Virus record (IMG/VR): IMGVR_UViG_3300007640_000076
Location: 1-39,813 of that record
Length of the DNA: 39,813 nt
Source: a virus
Strand: one strand, 5' to 3'
This document shows, in pieces, positions 33,117 through 38,148 of this stretch (positions are counted from its first letter, which is position 1; each line of letters starts with the position of its first letter). The notes under the pieces were generated by a model. It searched no databases. It saw only the letters and a program-made list of their open reading frames with translations, and was not told where the DNA came from. The position numbers and the translations under genes were made by a program.

Positions 33117-33541
33117 CATTAATTTTACATGAGGGATATGGTTATTCCAAGAAACTATGTGAGAATGTAATTGCATGGTATTTGGAAACTTATTATCCCG
33201 ATTATTTTGTGACGATTAATGTATTGCACCGTGGATTAAAGCGTGAACATGTCTGGGGTTATTGTGATGTGGTTGATGCCAAATCCAAGAATCCCAGAGA
33301 TTTTCTAATTGAGATTCAGACCTATCTGGATGCCGAGGATTATGTTCGGGTATTGTTACATGAGATGGTGCATGTATCACAATGGATTGATGGTAAACTG
33401 ACCTACCGACGTGGTAGATTGTGTTATAATCTGGTCAGTGTGGAGGATCTTTCATATGAGGATCAACCACATGAAAAAGAGGCGGCACTACTTGAAACTG
33501 TTCTTTACAAACAATTTAATGATGGAACAAAAGGAAATTGA
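33113..33541 (+). CDS. Putative zinc metallopeptidase (HExxH)
   Basis: 142 aa. HEMVH at residues 83-87 (LLHEMVHVSQW) is a zincin motif, and PHEKEA at 119-124 offers a third, glutamate ligand about 36 residues on, the spacing of gluzincin or SprT-like enzymes. The N-terminus (YSKKLCENVIAWYLETYYPDYFVTINVLHRGLKREHVWGYCDVV) has the look of SprT-type folds, but there is no zinc ribbon after it. The substrate is unknown. It follows tiny envelope proteins, so a role at the cell envelope or in protein turnover is possible. Confidence 0.65.
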   Translation: MTLILHEGYGYSKKLCENVIAWYLETYYPDYFVTINVLHRGLKREHVWGYCDVVDAKSKNPRDFLIEIQTYLDAEDYVRVLLHEMVHVSQWIDGKLTYRRGRLCYNLVSVEDLSYEDQPHEKEAALLETVLYKQFNDGTKGN

Positions 33542-33542
33542 A

Positions 33543-33695
33543 ATGTTCATTCGTGCATGGCAGGACTTCATGGAACATGCCGAACAGGAGATTGATGATT
33601 ATCATGATCGTCAAGAGATGAAGATGTTCTATGAACGCCAGGCGGAAAAACTGGAGATCACCGTTGATTATTATTTGTCCGAATTCATTATTTGA
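33543..33695 (+). CDS. Small hypothetical helical protein, 50 aa
   Basis: AAGGA lies 8 nt before the ATG, one base after the preceding stop. FIRAWQDFMEHAEQEIDDYHDRQEMKMFYERQAEKLEITVDYYLSEFII: long charged helix. An earlier ATG (33519) overlaps the previous gene and is less likely. Confidence 0.6.
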   Translation: MFIRAWQDFMEHAEQEIDDYHDRQEMKMFYERQAEKLEITVDYYLSEFII

Positions 33696-33720
33696 CAAAT
33701 CAAACAAACTAAACTAAACT
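33692..33720 (+). promoter_or_regulatory. Sigma70-type promoter
   Basis: TTGACA (33692-33697), 17 bp, TAAACT (33715-33720), sharing the TANACT -10 form with 24619 and 37009. The ATG at 33744 is 23 bp past the -10. Confidence 0.65.
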
Positions 33721-33743
33721 GACATGGTAATTTAACTGAACTA

Positions 33744-33974
33744 ATGAAAAACATCTATCTGGTGGATTATTGGGTTCCATTTCCAAGTTCTGAATATGGC
33801 GGTATTGTTGCCGTAATTGGAGAGAACGATTCGGAGGTATTTGATATTCTCTCGTCGTCAGATACTTATGATGATACCTATGTGCATAACATCATGCCAA
33901 GTATTCAGAGCGCGCTAGTGTATCCCTTGGATGGTGATCATGAGTCTGGTATTGTATCGGAGTTTACGACATGA
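33744..33974 (+). CDS. Conserved cyanophage hypothetical protein, 76 aa
   Basis: IYLVDYWVPFPSSEYGGIVAVIGENDSEVFDILSSS, then YVHNIMPSIQSALVYPLDGDHESGIVSEFTT. A beta-alpha-beta plan. The opening YLVDYWVPFPSSEYGG is one I associate with cyanophage genomes. First gene of a unit with its own promoter; overlaps the next by 4 bp. Confidence 0.75.
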   Translation: MKNIYLVDYWVPFPSSEYGGIVAVIGENDSEVFDILSSSDTYDDTYVHNIMPSIQSALVYPLDGDHESGIVSEFTT

Positions 33975-34138
33975 CTGAAACAATTCTTTATCGTATTGAA
34001 GAACTTTATACGAATGGATGGGAACTAATTGATCCGTCCGCAAGACAATTAACACGGGAACGATGTGATGCACTATTGTCAGAATATGTTGGACGTGGAA
34101 TTAATCCTAATTATCTACGTGCAGTGAGGGATGTATAG
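33971..34138 (+). CDS. Small hypothetical protein, 55 aa
   Basis: ATGA overlap. ETILYRIEELYTNGWELIDPSARQLTRERCDALLSEYVGRGINPNYLRAVRDV: a helical protein with the sequence plan of small adaptor-type phage proteins (WELIDPSARQLTRERCDALL). From memory it recurs in T4-like cyanophages. Function unknown. Confidence 0.65.
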   Translation: MTETILYRIEELYTNGWELIDPSARQLTRERCDALLSEYVGRGINPNYLRAVRDV

Positions 34139-34364
34139 TCCAAAAGAAAATGATTATGTTGTCTGGGAACAACAAAACATTGAGGGATGGGTTTATCATG
34201 TTGGAACTGAATATATTACGATAGAAGTTTCAACAACGCCAATGCCGGATCCATCCATACATCAAAAGTATCATGTTCTGGTATTATGTTATCGGAATCA
34301 AATTGACCAATTAGTTAAAACAAAATCAAGGAAATCTAAACATGAAGACCATGAAAGAGCATGA
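34131..34364 (+). CDS. Conserved hypothetical protein, 77 aa
   Basis: YSPKENDYVVWEQQNIEGWVYHVGTEYITIEVSTTPMPD, then SIHQKYHVLVLCYRNQIDQLVKTKSRKSKHEDHERA. The first half has an SH3-like barrel look (DYVVW...EGWVYHVG.EYITIEV); the tail is basic. A cyanophage small-gene family by recollection. It overlaps both neighbours. Confidence 0.7.
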   Translation: MYSPKENDYVVWEQQNIEGWVYHVGTEYITIEVSTTPMPDPSIHQKYHVLVLCYRNQIDQLVKTKSRKSKHEDHERA

Positions 34365-34569
34365 CATTGCGCTCACATTTACTGTTGAAGAACATGAGAT
34401 TATGAATGAGATCATGTGTCATACACTGGATTCTATGTTCTTTTCATTTGGTAATATCACCGAACTGCATAACATGGACCCAGAATCATATCTTTCCAAA
34501 AGGCACAAAATGATTGAGGGTATTATGCAAAAGTTTCATGGTAAATGGAACGAAAGGTTCGAGGATTGA
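34342..34569 (+). CDS. Small hypothetical helical protein, 75 aa
   Basis: The start overlaps the previous gene by 23 bp; an ATG at 34351 is an alternative. HDIALTFTVEEHEIMNEIMCHTLDSMFFSFGNITELHNMDPESYLSKRHKMIEGIMQKFHG. Last plus-strand gene before the oppositely oriented pair; a terminator follows. Confidence 0.65.
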   Translation: MKTMKEHDIALTFTVEEHEIMNEIMCHTLDSMFFSFGNITELHNMDPESYLSKRHKMIEGIMQKFHGKWNERFED

Positions 34570-34571
34570 AA

Positions 34572-34742
34572 TTAAATTAAAATAAACAACAGTAGTCCCA
34601 CTATTAACAGTAGTGGGATTATTTGTATGTATTGTATGCCTACGTTATTAGAACCACAATGGGGACAGTGTTTACTTATATAATGACCACGTGGATACCA
34701 TGTATAGTCGCAATCAAAACATGTGTTTAATGGGCGTTTCAT
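34572..34742 (-). CDS. Zinc-ribbon membrane mini-protein, 56 aa
   Basis: It starts 4 bp after the stop of the endonuclease-like gene, with GGAG 8 nt before the ATG. CFDC (8-11) and CPHC (26-29) form a four-Cys zinc ribbon around a CDYTWYPRGHYISK loop; residues 38-56 (YIQIIPLLLIVGLLLFILI) form a C-terminal membrane anchor. The 3' end runs through the hairpin at 34596. The zinc finger with a tail anchor is unusual; function unknown. Confidence 0.6.
   Translation of the reverse strand: MKRPLNTCFDCDYTWYPRGHYISKHCPHCGSNNVGIQYIQIIPLLLIVGLLLFILI
34596..34625 (+). terminator. Hairpin terminator between convergent genes
   Basis: TCCCACTA/TAGTGGGA, 8-bp perfect stem with loop TTAACAG, followed by TTATTTG. 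It ends the plus-strand unit; the minus-strand mini-protein is read through it. Confidence 0.6.
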
Positions 34743-34746
34743 TTGT

Positions 34747-35451
34747 TTACTCCGTATAGAACCACATATATCCTTTCCATGTTAATCTACCATTACTTTC
34801 TAATACTTTCTTTAAACGTGGATCTCTTTTAACACCGGTCTTTTTAAATACATCTGCTATATTGTCAAAGTGAAATTCCTGCCATGTTTTTCTATTTACC
34901 GCCTTCACTTTTCTGAATCTAAAGTCTTCAATAATTTTCCATACATGATCATAATACTTATATCCATTACGAGCACATCGTAATATATTTGAATTCTTCT
35001 TTGCATCACCAGTAATATCACGTGCTGCCTCCCTGGCAGATTCCCATGTTCTAATCTCACCAGTTGCCAGATTCATACCTTGTATTGTGTATCCCTTGGT
35101 TTTTTCTGGTCTTTTAGACTTCTTTTTGGGGGTAGAAACTATTTCTTTCTTTACTTCAATTGTTTTAACTTCAGTATTCTCATCAGTAAAGGAGTTAGAA
35201 TTGTATTCTGGATTATATCTATCTAACCAATAATCATATCTTTCATCTAAATTATTATCTACATCCTCTATTGGTTTAAGTAAAAACATGTGAGGTTTAT
35301 ACTTACGAAGAGCAAGATGTAGTGGATTCCTATCCATACGATTTGATAGGATAATATGCTCTTTCCAGGCAGAATCTATTGAATCTGTGGTTTTTCCTAT
35401 GTATTTGTGTCCATTTTGTTTGTTGATTATGAGGTAAATGGCGCCTGACAT
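34747..35451 (-). CDS. GIY-YIG endonuclease-like protein (homing-type), possibly inactive
   Basis: 234 aa. The N-terminal domain shows AIY (4-6) and YIG (17-19) as in GAIYLIINKQNGHKYIGKT, and E70 in LDERYDYWLDRYN, the metal-binding Glu. The Arg that usually stands ten residues after YIG (as in KT....R.W..H) is Ala28 here (SAWKEH), so nuclease activity may be lost or changed. After a Lys-rich linker come two DNA-binding repeats: GMNLATGEIRTWESAREAARDITG (NUMOD-like, 124-170) and KAVNRKTWQEFHFDNIADVFKKTG near 183-225. T4-like phages carry free-standing Seg-type genes of this form. It lies antisense to all its neighbours, as mobile genes often do. Confidence 0.75.
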   Translation of the reverse strand: MSGAIYLIINKQNGHKYIGKTTDSIDSAWKEHIILSNRMDRNPLHLALRKYKPHMFLLKPIEDVDNNLDERYDYWLDRYNPEYNSNSFTDENTEVKTIEVKKEIVSTPKKKSKRPEKTKGYTIQGMNLATGEIRTWESAREAARDITGDAKKNSNILRCARNGYKYYDHVWKIIEDFRFRKVKAVNRKTWQEFHFDNIADVFKKTGVKRDPRLKKVLESNGRLTWKGYMWFYTE

Positions 35452-35485
35452 TGGGGCAATAGTGTTTAACTGTATTGTATGTATG

Positions 35486-35499
35486 TAATTTATATTGTA
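35486..35499 (-). promoter_or_regulatory. Possible minus-strand promoter for the endonuclease-like gene
   Basis: On the minus strand TGTTACAAT (extended -10, TACAAT at 35499-35494) runs straight into TATAAATT, one base off the late octamer. Either element could drive the pair of minus-strand genes; no -35 match is seen. Confidence 0.35.
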
Positions 35500-35564
35500 A
35501 CAGTGCTTTTTTGGGCATTTTTTGTTGAAATCAGGATATAAGAGATTAAAATGAAGTTAAATTG

Positions 35565-35572
35565 TATAAATA
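35565..35572 (+). promoter_or_regulatory. Late promoter octamer TATAAATA before the repeat array
   Basis: Exact TATAAATA in a gene-free region. Transcription would start about 6-8 nt later, right at the first 22-bp repeat, so the repeats would be at the 5' end of a late RNA. The region 35452-35924 has no ORF worth calling. Confidence 0.5.
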
Positions 35573-35582
35573 AAGGGTTTTG

Positions 35583-35692
35583 AACTCTTATATCTTATGA
35601 TAATAACTTTTATATCTTATGATAATGGTTCTTATATCTTATGGTAATGTGCCTGGTATCTTATGGTAATAACTCTTATATCTTATGGTAAT
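35583..35692 (+). repeat. Five direct 22-bp tandem repeats
   Basis: Units start at 35583, 35605, 35627, 35649 and 35671 with no spacer. Common core CTTATATCTTATGRTAAT; the first four to six bases alternate between AACTCT/AACTTT and GGTTCT/GTGCCT forms. A decayed sixth unit begins at 35693 (GTGCC). They resemble iterons or clustered protein-binding sites; there is no spacer structure of a CRISPR. Confidence 0.9.
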
Positions 35693-35700
35693 GTGCCCAG

Positions 35701-35735
35701 GTCTTGTGAGTTTGGCGTGCGCACTATCACAAGAC
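35701..35735 (+). repeat. 9-bp inverted repeat beside the 22-bp array
   Basis: GTCTTGTGA (35701-35709) and TCACAAGAC (35727-35735) are perfect inverted copies 17 bp apart, with the 8-bp palindrome GTGCGCAC between them. It could be a paired operator or a hairpin in RNA. There is no T run after it. Confidence 0.7.
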
Positions 35736-35806
35736 GCCGAAAATGTCAAGCGCCCGGCAAAAATCTTCACATCCAGACATAAAAATTTGCAAATCCACAC
35801 AATTCC

Positions 35807-35835
35807 TTGACGTTTTTATACATATATGGTATGAG
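35807..35835 (+). promoter_or_regulatory. Promoter P1 with operator at +1
   Basis: TTGACG (35807-35812), 17 bp, TATGAG (35830-35835). The 11-bp near-palindrome TCTCGACGAGA begins one base after the -10, covering the start of transcription, where a bound protein would block initiation. Confidence 0.55.
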
Positions 35836-35836
35836 A

Positions 35837-35847
35837 TCTCGACGAGA
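35837..35847 (+). promoter_or_regulatory. Operator-like near-palindrome, copy 1
   Basis: TCTCGACGAGA: each half (TCTCG/CGAGA) mirrors the other about a central A. Same sequence at 35870, one-base variant at 35913, and two more copies at 38065 and 38106. Confidence 0.65.
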
Positions 35848-35864
35848 ATATATCAGGCAATTAG

Positions 35865-35893
35865 TTGTATCTCGACGAGAATCATGCTACAAT
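35865..35893 (+). promoter_or_regulatory. Promoter P2 with operator between -35 and -10
   Basis: TTGTAT (35865-35870), 17 bp, TACAAT (35888-35893) with TGC in front (extended -10). The operator copy fills the first part of the spacer. Likely drives the acidic 55-aa gene at 35925. Confidence 0.7.
35870..35880 (+). promoter_or_regulatory. Operator-like near-palindrome, copy 2
   Basis: TCTCGACGAGA, identical to copy 1, 33 bp further on (about three helical turns), inside promoter P2. Confidence 0.65.
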
Positions 35894-35912
35894 ACACAAG
35901 TAAACAGTAGAA

Positions 35913-35923
35913 TCTCGACGAGT
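35913..35923 (+). promoter_or_regulatory. Operator-like near-palindrome, copy 3
   Basis: TCTCGACGAGT (last base differs), 43 bp after copy 2 (about four turns), one base before the ATG of the 55-aa gene. It takes the place of a Shine-Dalgarno site. Confidence 0.55.
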
Positions 35924-35924
35924 T

Positions 35925-36092
35925 ATGTACGACGACTACGATCTCGACTACATCACCATCAATGATCATTGTCTTGACGAAGACTCATACTACGAACATT
36001 ATTCTCGTCTTGAGTCTTATGACGACAATGATGAGGATTATGATAGGTGTGACAATGACTATCAGGATCTTGCATATAAGCATTATGCATGA
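35925..36092 (+). CDS. Acidic Tyr-rich mini-protein, 55 aa
   Basis: First gene after the control region. It is packed with Asp, Glu and Tyr (YDDYDLDYITINDH, SYYEHYSRLESYDDNDEDYDR, NDYQDLAYKHYA) and has only four basic Arg/Lys residues. Very acidic, small early phage proteins are sometimes DNA mimics that block host or defence DNA-binding proteins; that is a suggestion only. It has no ribosome site but the strongest extended -10 promoter around. It could also be a regulator of its own operator. Confidence 0.6.
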   Translation: MYDDYDLDYITINDHCLDEDSYYEHYSRLESYDDNDEDYDRCDNDYQDLAYKHYA

Positions 36093-36098
36093 TACAAT
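36070..36098 (+). promoter_or_regulatory. Promoter with extended -10
   Basis: TTGCAT (36070-36075), 17 bp, TACAAT (36093-36098) with TGA in front. It overlaps the end of the 55-aa gene and serves the gene at 36123. Confidence 0.55.
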
Positions 36099-36122
36099 AC
36101 ATCAACAATACTCATAAGACAC

Positions 36123-36275
36123 ATGCTAGCACAAAAGCGTTTAGTCACAGTCACACTTGACATTGCATGTTATGATGATCTGGACATTGACAAACTCGAC
36201 TGGAGAGACCTTTTAGGTCTTGAAGGTGGAGAGGAAGTTGATGTTACAATTCGCGAAGTTGATCCGTTTTTTTGA
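36123..36275 (+). CDS. Small hypothetical protein, 50 aa
   Basis: AQKRLVTVTLDIACYDDLDIDKLDWRDLLGLEGGEEVDVTIREVDPFF. The frame KRLVTVTLDI...DIDKLDWRDLLGLEGGE is a pattern I associate with cyanophage small proteins: strand, acidic loop, DW..LLxLE, strand. Function unknown. Confidence 0.65.
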   Translation: MLAQKRLVTVTLDIACYDDLDIDKLDWRDLLGLEGGEEVDVTIREVDPFF

Positions 36276-36281
36276 TTCATT

Positions 36282-36407
36282 ATGCCAGACACTTATGATT
36301 TCTCCGGCGACCCTGTGACAGTTCTGGGTCTGGTCGGTATCGTTTCGACTGCAGTGATTCTTTACACTGCATACCGCAAATGGTGGAGTTCTCCCTATCG
36401 CAGGTGA
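36282..36407 (+). CDS. Tiny membrane protein, 41 aa
   Basis: An acidic start (DTYDFSGDP), a single membrane segment VTVLGLVGIVSTAVILYTA and a basic aromatic end YRKWWSSPYRR: outside-in topology with the tail in the cytoplasm. Overlaps the 28-aa frame after it (GTGA). Confidence 0.6.
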   Translation: MPDTYDFSGDPVTVLGLVGIVSTAVILYTAYRKWWSSPYRR

Positions 36408-36490
36408 CACTTTATAGACTGTCCACTGGCACGTTGCATCCCTCCGGAATCCGTGAGATGATTCGTTTGTTCGGAACCCAACTCCAATGA
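36404..36490 (+). CDS. Possible 28-aa coupled ORF (GTG start)
   Basis: The GTG lies inside the stop region of the membrane gene (GTGA) and the ORF stops inside the ATG of the next gene (ATGA): TLYRLSTGTLHPSGIREMIRLFGTQL. The double overlap fills an otherwise odd gap of 80 bp exactly. It could be a coupling leader rather than a functional protein. Confidence 0.4.
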   Translation: MTLYRLSTGTLHPSGIREMIRLFGTQLQ

Positions 36491-36681
36491 CCGACAAAAC
36501 CAAACTGGAAAAAATCATTCAGGAACTGGAATGGATGCAAAAAGTTCTATACTCAGCACGTCCCCAAGACCTAACAAAACCTGACTGTGATCTTGACTGT
36601 TCCTACCCATATGCTGTAGGATACTGCAAGGCAGGTCTCTCTCACACCATCCAAGACCTTAAGAATCTTCATGGAATTTGA
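36487..36681 (+). CDS. Small hypothetical protein, 64 aa
   Basis: TDKTKLEKIIQELEWMQKVLYSARPQDLTKPDCDLDCSYPYAVGYCKAGLSHTIQDLKNL: a helix, a Cys-rich loop with three Cys (CDLDC, YC) and a second helix. Metal binding or a disulfide is possible. Overlaps its neighbours at both ends. Confidence 0.65.
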   Translation: MTDKTKLEKIIQELEWMQKVLYSARPQDLTKPDCDLDCSYPYAVGYCKAGLSHTIQDLKNLHGI

Positions 36682-36805
36682 TCTGATCGACACTGATCTC
36701 TGGAATGAGATCATGGATTCTCCGGGTGAGATCTTCGACATCCCCGAAATGCAGGAATCCATGCTAGACTTTCAACAGGAACTCAACTCCGACCATGACT
36801 TCTAA
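36671..36805 (+). CDS. Acidic mini-protein, 44 aa
   Basis: EFDLIDTDLWNEIMDSPGEIFDIPEMQESMLDFQQELNSDHDF has no Lys or Arg at all. Overlaps the previous gene by 11 bp and the next by 11. Second strongly acidic small protein in this stretch. Function unknown. Confidence 0.55.
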   Translation: MEFDLIDTDLWNEIMDSPGEIFDIPEMQESMLDFQQELNSDHDF

Positions 36806-36971
36806 TTTCATCAGTGCTCTCCAGTCCCTGCCCCAGTTCATCCAAGAGATGGATGCAGACTGGTCTATGGTTTCCAACTGGATGGAGGATCAGTGCGGTT
36901 TTCTGACGGACGCCCAATGGGATGAAGTGTCAGAAATCTTCACAGAATATCTGGAGGATCTGAGTTACTGA
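36795..36971 (+). CDS. Acidic small hypothetical protein, 58 aa
   Basis: TSNFISALQSLPQFIQEMDADWSMVSNWMEDQCGFLTDAQWDEVSEIFTEYLEDLSY: helical, no Lys or Arg, many Trp, Asp and Glu. Third acidic protein of the cluster. Overlap of 11 bp with the preceding gene; followed by a hairpin. Confidence 0.6.
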   Translation: MTSNFISALQSLPQFIQEMDADWSMVSNWMEDQCGFLTDAQWDEVSEIFTEYLEDLSY

Positions 36972-36980
36972 TTCCTGACA

Positions 36981-37000
36981 GGGGGATGACAGCATCCCCC
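36981..37000 (+). other. GC-rich hairpin overlapping a -35 box
   Basis: GGGGGATG / CATCCCCC, 8-bp perfect stem with loop ACAG, 9 bp after a stop codon. There is no T run, so it is a weak terminator at best; it may be a 3'-end stabiliser. Confidence 0.6.
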
Positions 37001-37014
37001 AAACCTGCTACACT
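36986..37014 (+). promoter_or_regulatory. Extended -10 promoter
   Basis: ATGACA (36986-36991), 17 bp, TACACT (37009-37014) with TGC in front. Its start, near 37021, is 17 nt before the ATG at 37038. The upstream hairpin covers its -35. Confidence 0.65.
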
Positions 37015-37037
37015 GATCTCAGTTCACCCAACACACC

Positions 37038-37544
37038 ATGGGAACTCGCTCTCGCATCGGTCTTGCTCTCGGACCCGATCAAATCATTAGTGTTTACTGT
37101 CATTATGATGGTTACATTCAACACAATGGTCGCCAACTTATTGACAACTACCTGTATAAAGAACAGGTAGAAGAACTCATCAACGGTGGTGATATGGGGC
37201 AGTTGCACACCACACATCGTTGGGATTCTGTTCCTCTCAAAAAAGAGATCTATGATTCTGAGGGTAACAGAACTGTAGAATATATCACCACTGATAATGA
37301 ACAGTGGGTCTATTCTCCAGTAAAAGCAAAACCTGCTCCACTGTATTATAGTGAGCGAGGTGAAGATGCTCCTCCTAGGATGAGCAACTTCGATGAGTTT
37401 CTCTCAGGTGATTGTGGAGAGGAATGGTGCTATCTGTTTACTCCTGGTTTGGGATGGCAGTGTTGGAAACTGGGTTGGGGTGACACTAACACCCAAGAGT
37501 ATGATTTCGTTACAGAACAACCTGCTCTCCTTATGACAGTCTGA
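37038..37544 (+). CDS. Conserved phage protein of the MGTRSRIG family, 168 aa
   Basis: It opens GTRSRIGLALGPDQIISVYCHYDGYIQHNGRQLIDNY, the recurring start of a phage/plasmid family (GTRSRIG..., SVYCH.DGY...NG..L) whose role I do not know. The middle ends acidic (SERGEDAPPRMSNFDEFLSGDCGEEWCYLFTPG) and the C-terminus is beta-rich with Trp (GLGWQCWKLGWGDTNTQEYDFV). No catalytic motif. It has its own promoter and a hairpin after the stop. Confidence 0.75.
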   Translation: MGTRSRIGLALGPDQIISVYCHYDGYIQHNGRQLIDNYLYKEQVEELINGGDMGQLHTTHRWDSVPLKKEIYDSEGNRTVEYITTDNEQWVYSPVKAKPAPLYYSERGEDAPPRMSNFDEFLSGDCGEEWCYLFTPGLGWQCWKLGWGDTNTQEYDFVTEQPALLMTV

Positions 37545-37557
37545 GCAGTGGCACAAG

Positions 37558-37575
37558 GGGGGCAGCAATGTCCCC
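37558..37575 (+). other. GC-rich hairpin with GCAA tetraloop
   Basis: GGGGGCA / TGTCCCC, 7-bp stem with one G-U pair and loop GCAA (a GNRA tetraloop). It lies 13 bp after the 168-aa gene and 39 bp before the next ATG; no T run. Confidence 0.5.
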
Positions 37576-37614
37576 GCCATGCCCTTAGAATTACAGAGTC
37601 AACCAAAGGCAACA

Positions 37615-37761
37615 ATGACTAAAGAACTTTACATCCACGCACTCCGCAAAGGTTCCAATGGATCAGAAATCCTTCGAATTCTTGATGTTCTCTGTGATGG
37701 GAGTGACACTTGTGAATCTGGCGAAACTGTTTGTCCTACACTAGACACCATCGAGTTCTGA
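37615..37761 (+). CDS. Small hypothetical protein, 48 aa
   Basis: TKELYIHALRKGSNGSEILRILDVLCDGSDTCESGETVCPTLDTIEF: a helix, then an acidic loop with three Cys. An ATG at 37579 in frame would add 12 residues, but AAAGG precedes 37615. The TKELYIHALRKG..GSEIL opening is known to me only as a recurrent small phage protein. Confidence 0.65.
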   Translation: MTKELYIHALRKGSNGSEILRILDVLCDGSDTCESGETVCPTLDTIEF

Positions 37762-37770
37762 TGCTAGACT
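37742..37770 (+). promoter_or_regulatory. Extended -10 promoter
   Basis: TAGACA (37742-37747), 17 bp, TAGACT (37765-37770) with TGC in front. It overlaps the end of the 48-aa gene. A small AGGG/CCCT hairpin (37779-37796) would be at the 5' end of its RNA. Confidence 0.6.
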
Positions 37771-37832
37771 GATCACACAGGGAACGGCAGCGCCCTAAAG
37801 ACTCCATCTGTTCCTTTACACAATTCTAAATC

Positions 37833-38054
37833 ATGTTCCCTAAGTTCACTTCTTCCGCCATCGAATCTATCTCTGATGTTGTCGATGATCAAGTGACCGT
37901 CACCTTTACTGGTGGTCGAGACTATACCTACGGTGTGGTTAATGCAGAACAGTTTATTTCGACTCTGACGGAAACCATCAATTCTGATGGTAGCGTTGGT
38001 AAGTTTTTCAACAATGCACTGCGTGAGAATCAACTGACTCTCGTCAAGCAGTGA
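37833..38054 (+). CDS. KTSC-like domain protein, 73 aa
   Basis: SSAIESISDVVDDQVTVTFTGGRDYTYGVVNAEQFISTLTETINSDGSVGKFFNNALRENQLTLV follows the KTSC pattern (S..I..I.Y....L.V.F..G..Y.Y..V....F......S.G..F...IR), a small beta domain found alone in phages and bacteria and related to the end of lysyl-tRNA synthetases. Its role in phages is unknown. Downstream of it lies the second pair of operator-like palindromes. Confidence 0.7.
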   Translation: MFPKFTSSAIESISDVVDDQVTVTFTGGRDYTYGVVNAEQFISTLTETINSDGSVGKFFNNALRENQLTLVKQ

Positions 38055-38063
38055 TCTAAAAGG

Positions 38064-38117
38064 ATCTCGTCGAGATTGTGACACCATAACAACTGGCACA
38101 CACAATCTCGACGAGAT
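38064..38117 (+). promoter_or_regulatory. Operator pair as a perfect 17-bp inverted repeat
   Basis: ATCTCGTCGAGATTGTG (38064-38080) and CACAATCTCGACGAGAT (38101-38117) are exact inverted copies 20 bp apart. Each contains the 11-bp motif found at 35837 and 35870, once in each orientation. Symmetric placement fits two bound dimers, looping, or a hairpin in RNA. Confidence 0.75.
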
Positions 38118-38136
38118 TATCACCATCCATTATAAT
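38108..38136 (+). promoter_or_regulatory. Promoter P3 whose -35 lies inside the operator
   Basis: TCGACG (38108-38113, part of the second operator), 17 bp, perfect TATAAT (38131-38136). A protein on the operator would cover the -35 box. The ATG at 38149 is 13 nt past the -10. Confidence 0.6.
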
Positions 38137-38148
38137 GAACACATTGCA

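Noticed and set aside
33425-33430. TATAAT with TGT in front, inside the metalloprotein gene
   Set aside because: There is no -35 match and no gene start at a sensible distance; probably chance within coding sequence.
35583-35692. CRISPR array
   Set aside because: The 22-bp repeats are directly joined with no spacers, and there are no cas genes.
37773-38126. 117-aa minus-strand ORF
   Set aside because: It is antisense to the KTSC-like gene and the operator region and shows no known motif or ribosome site.
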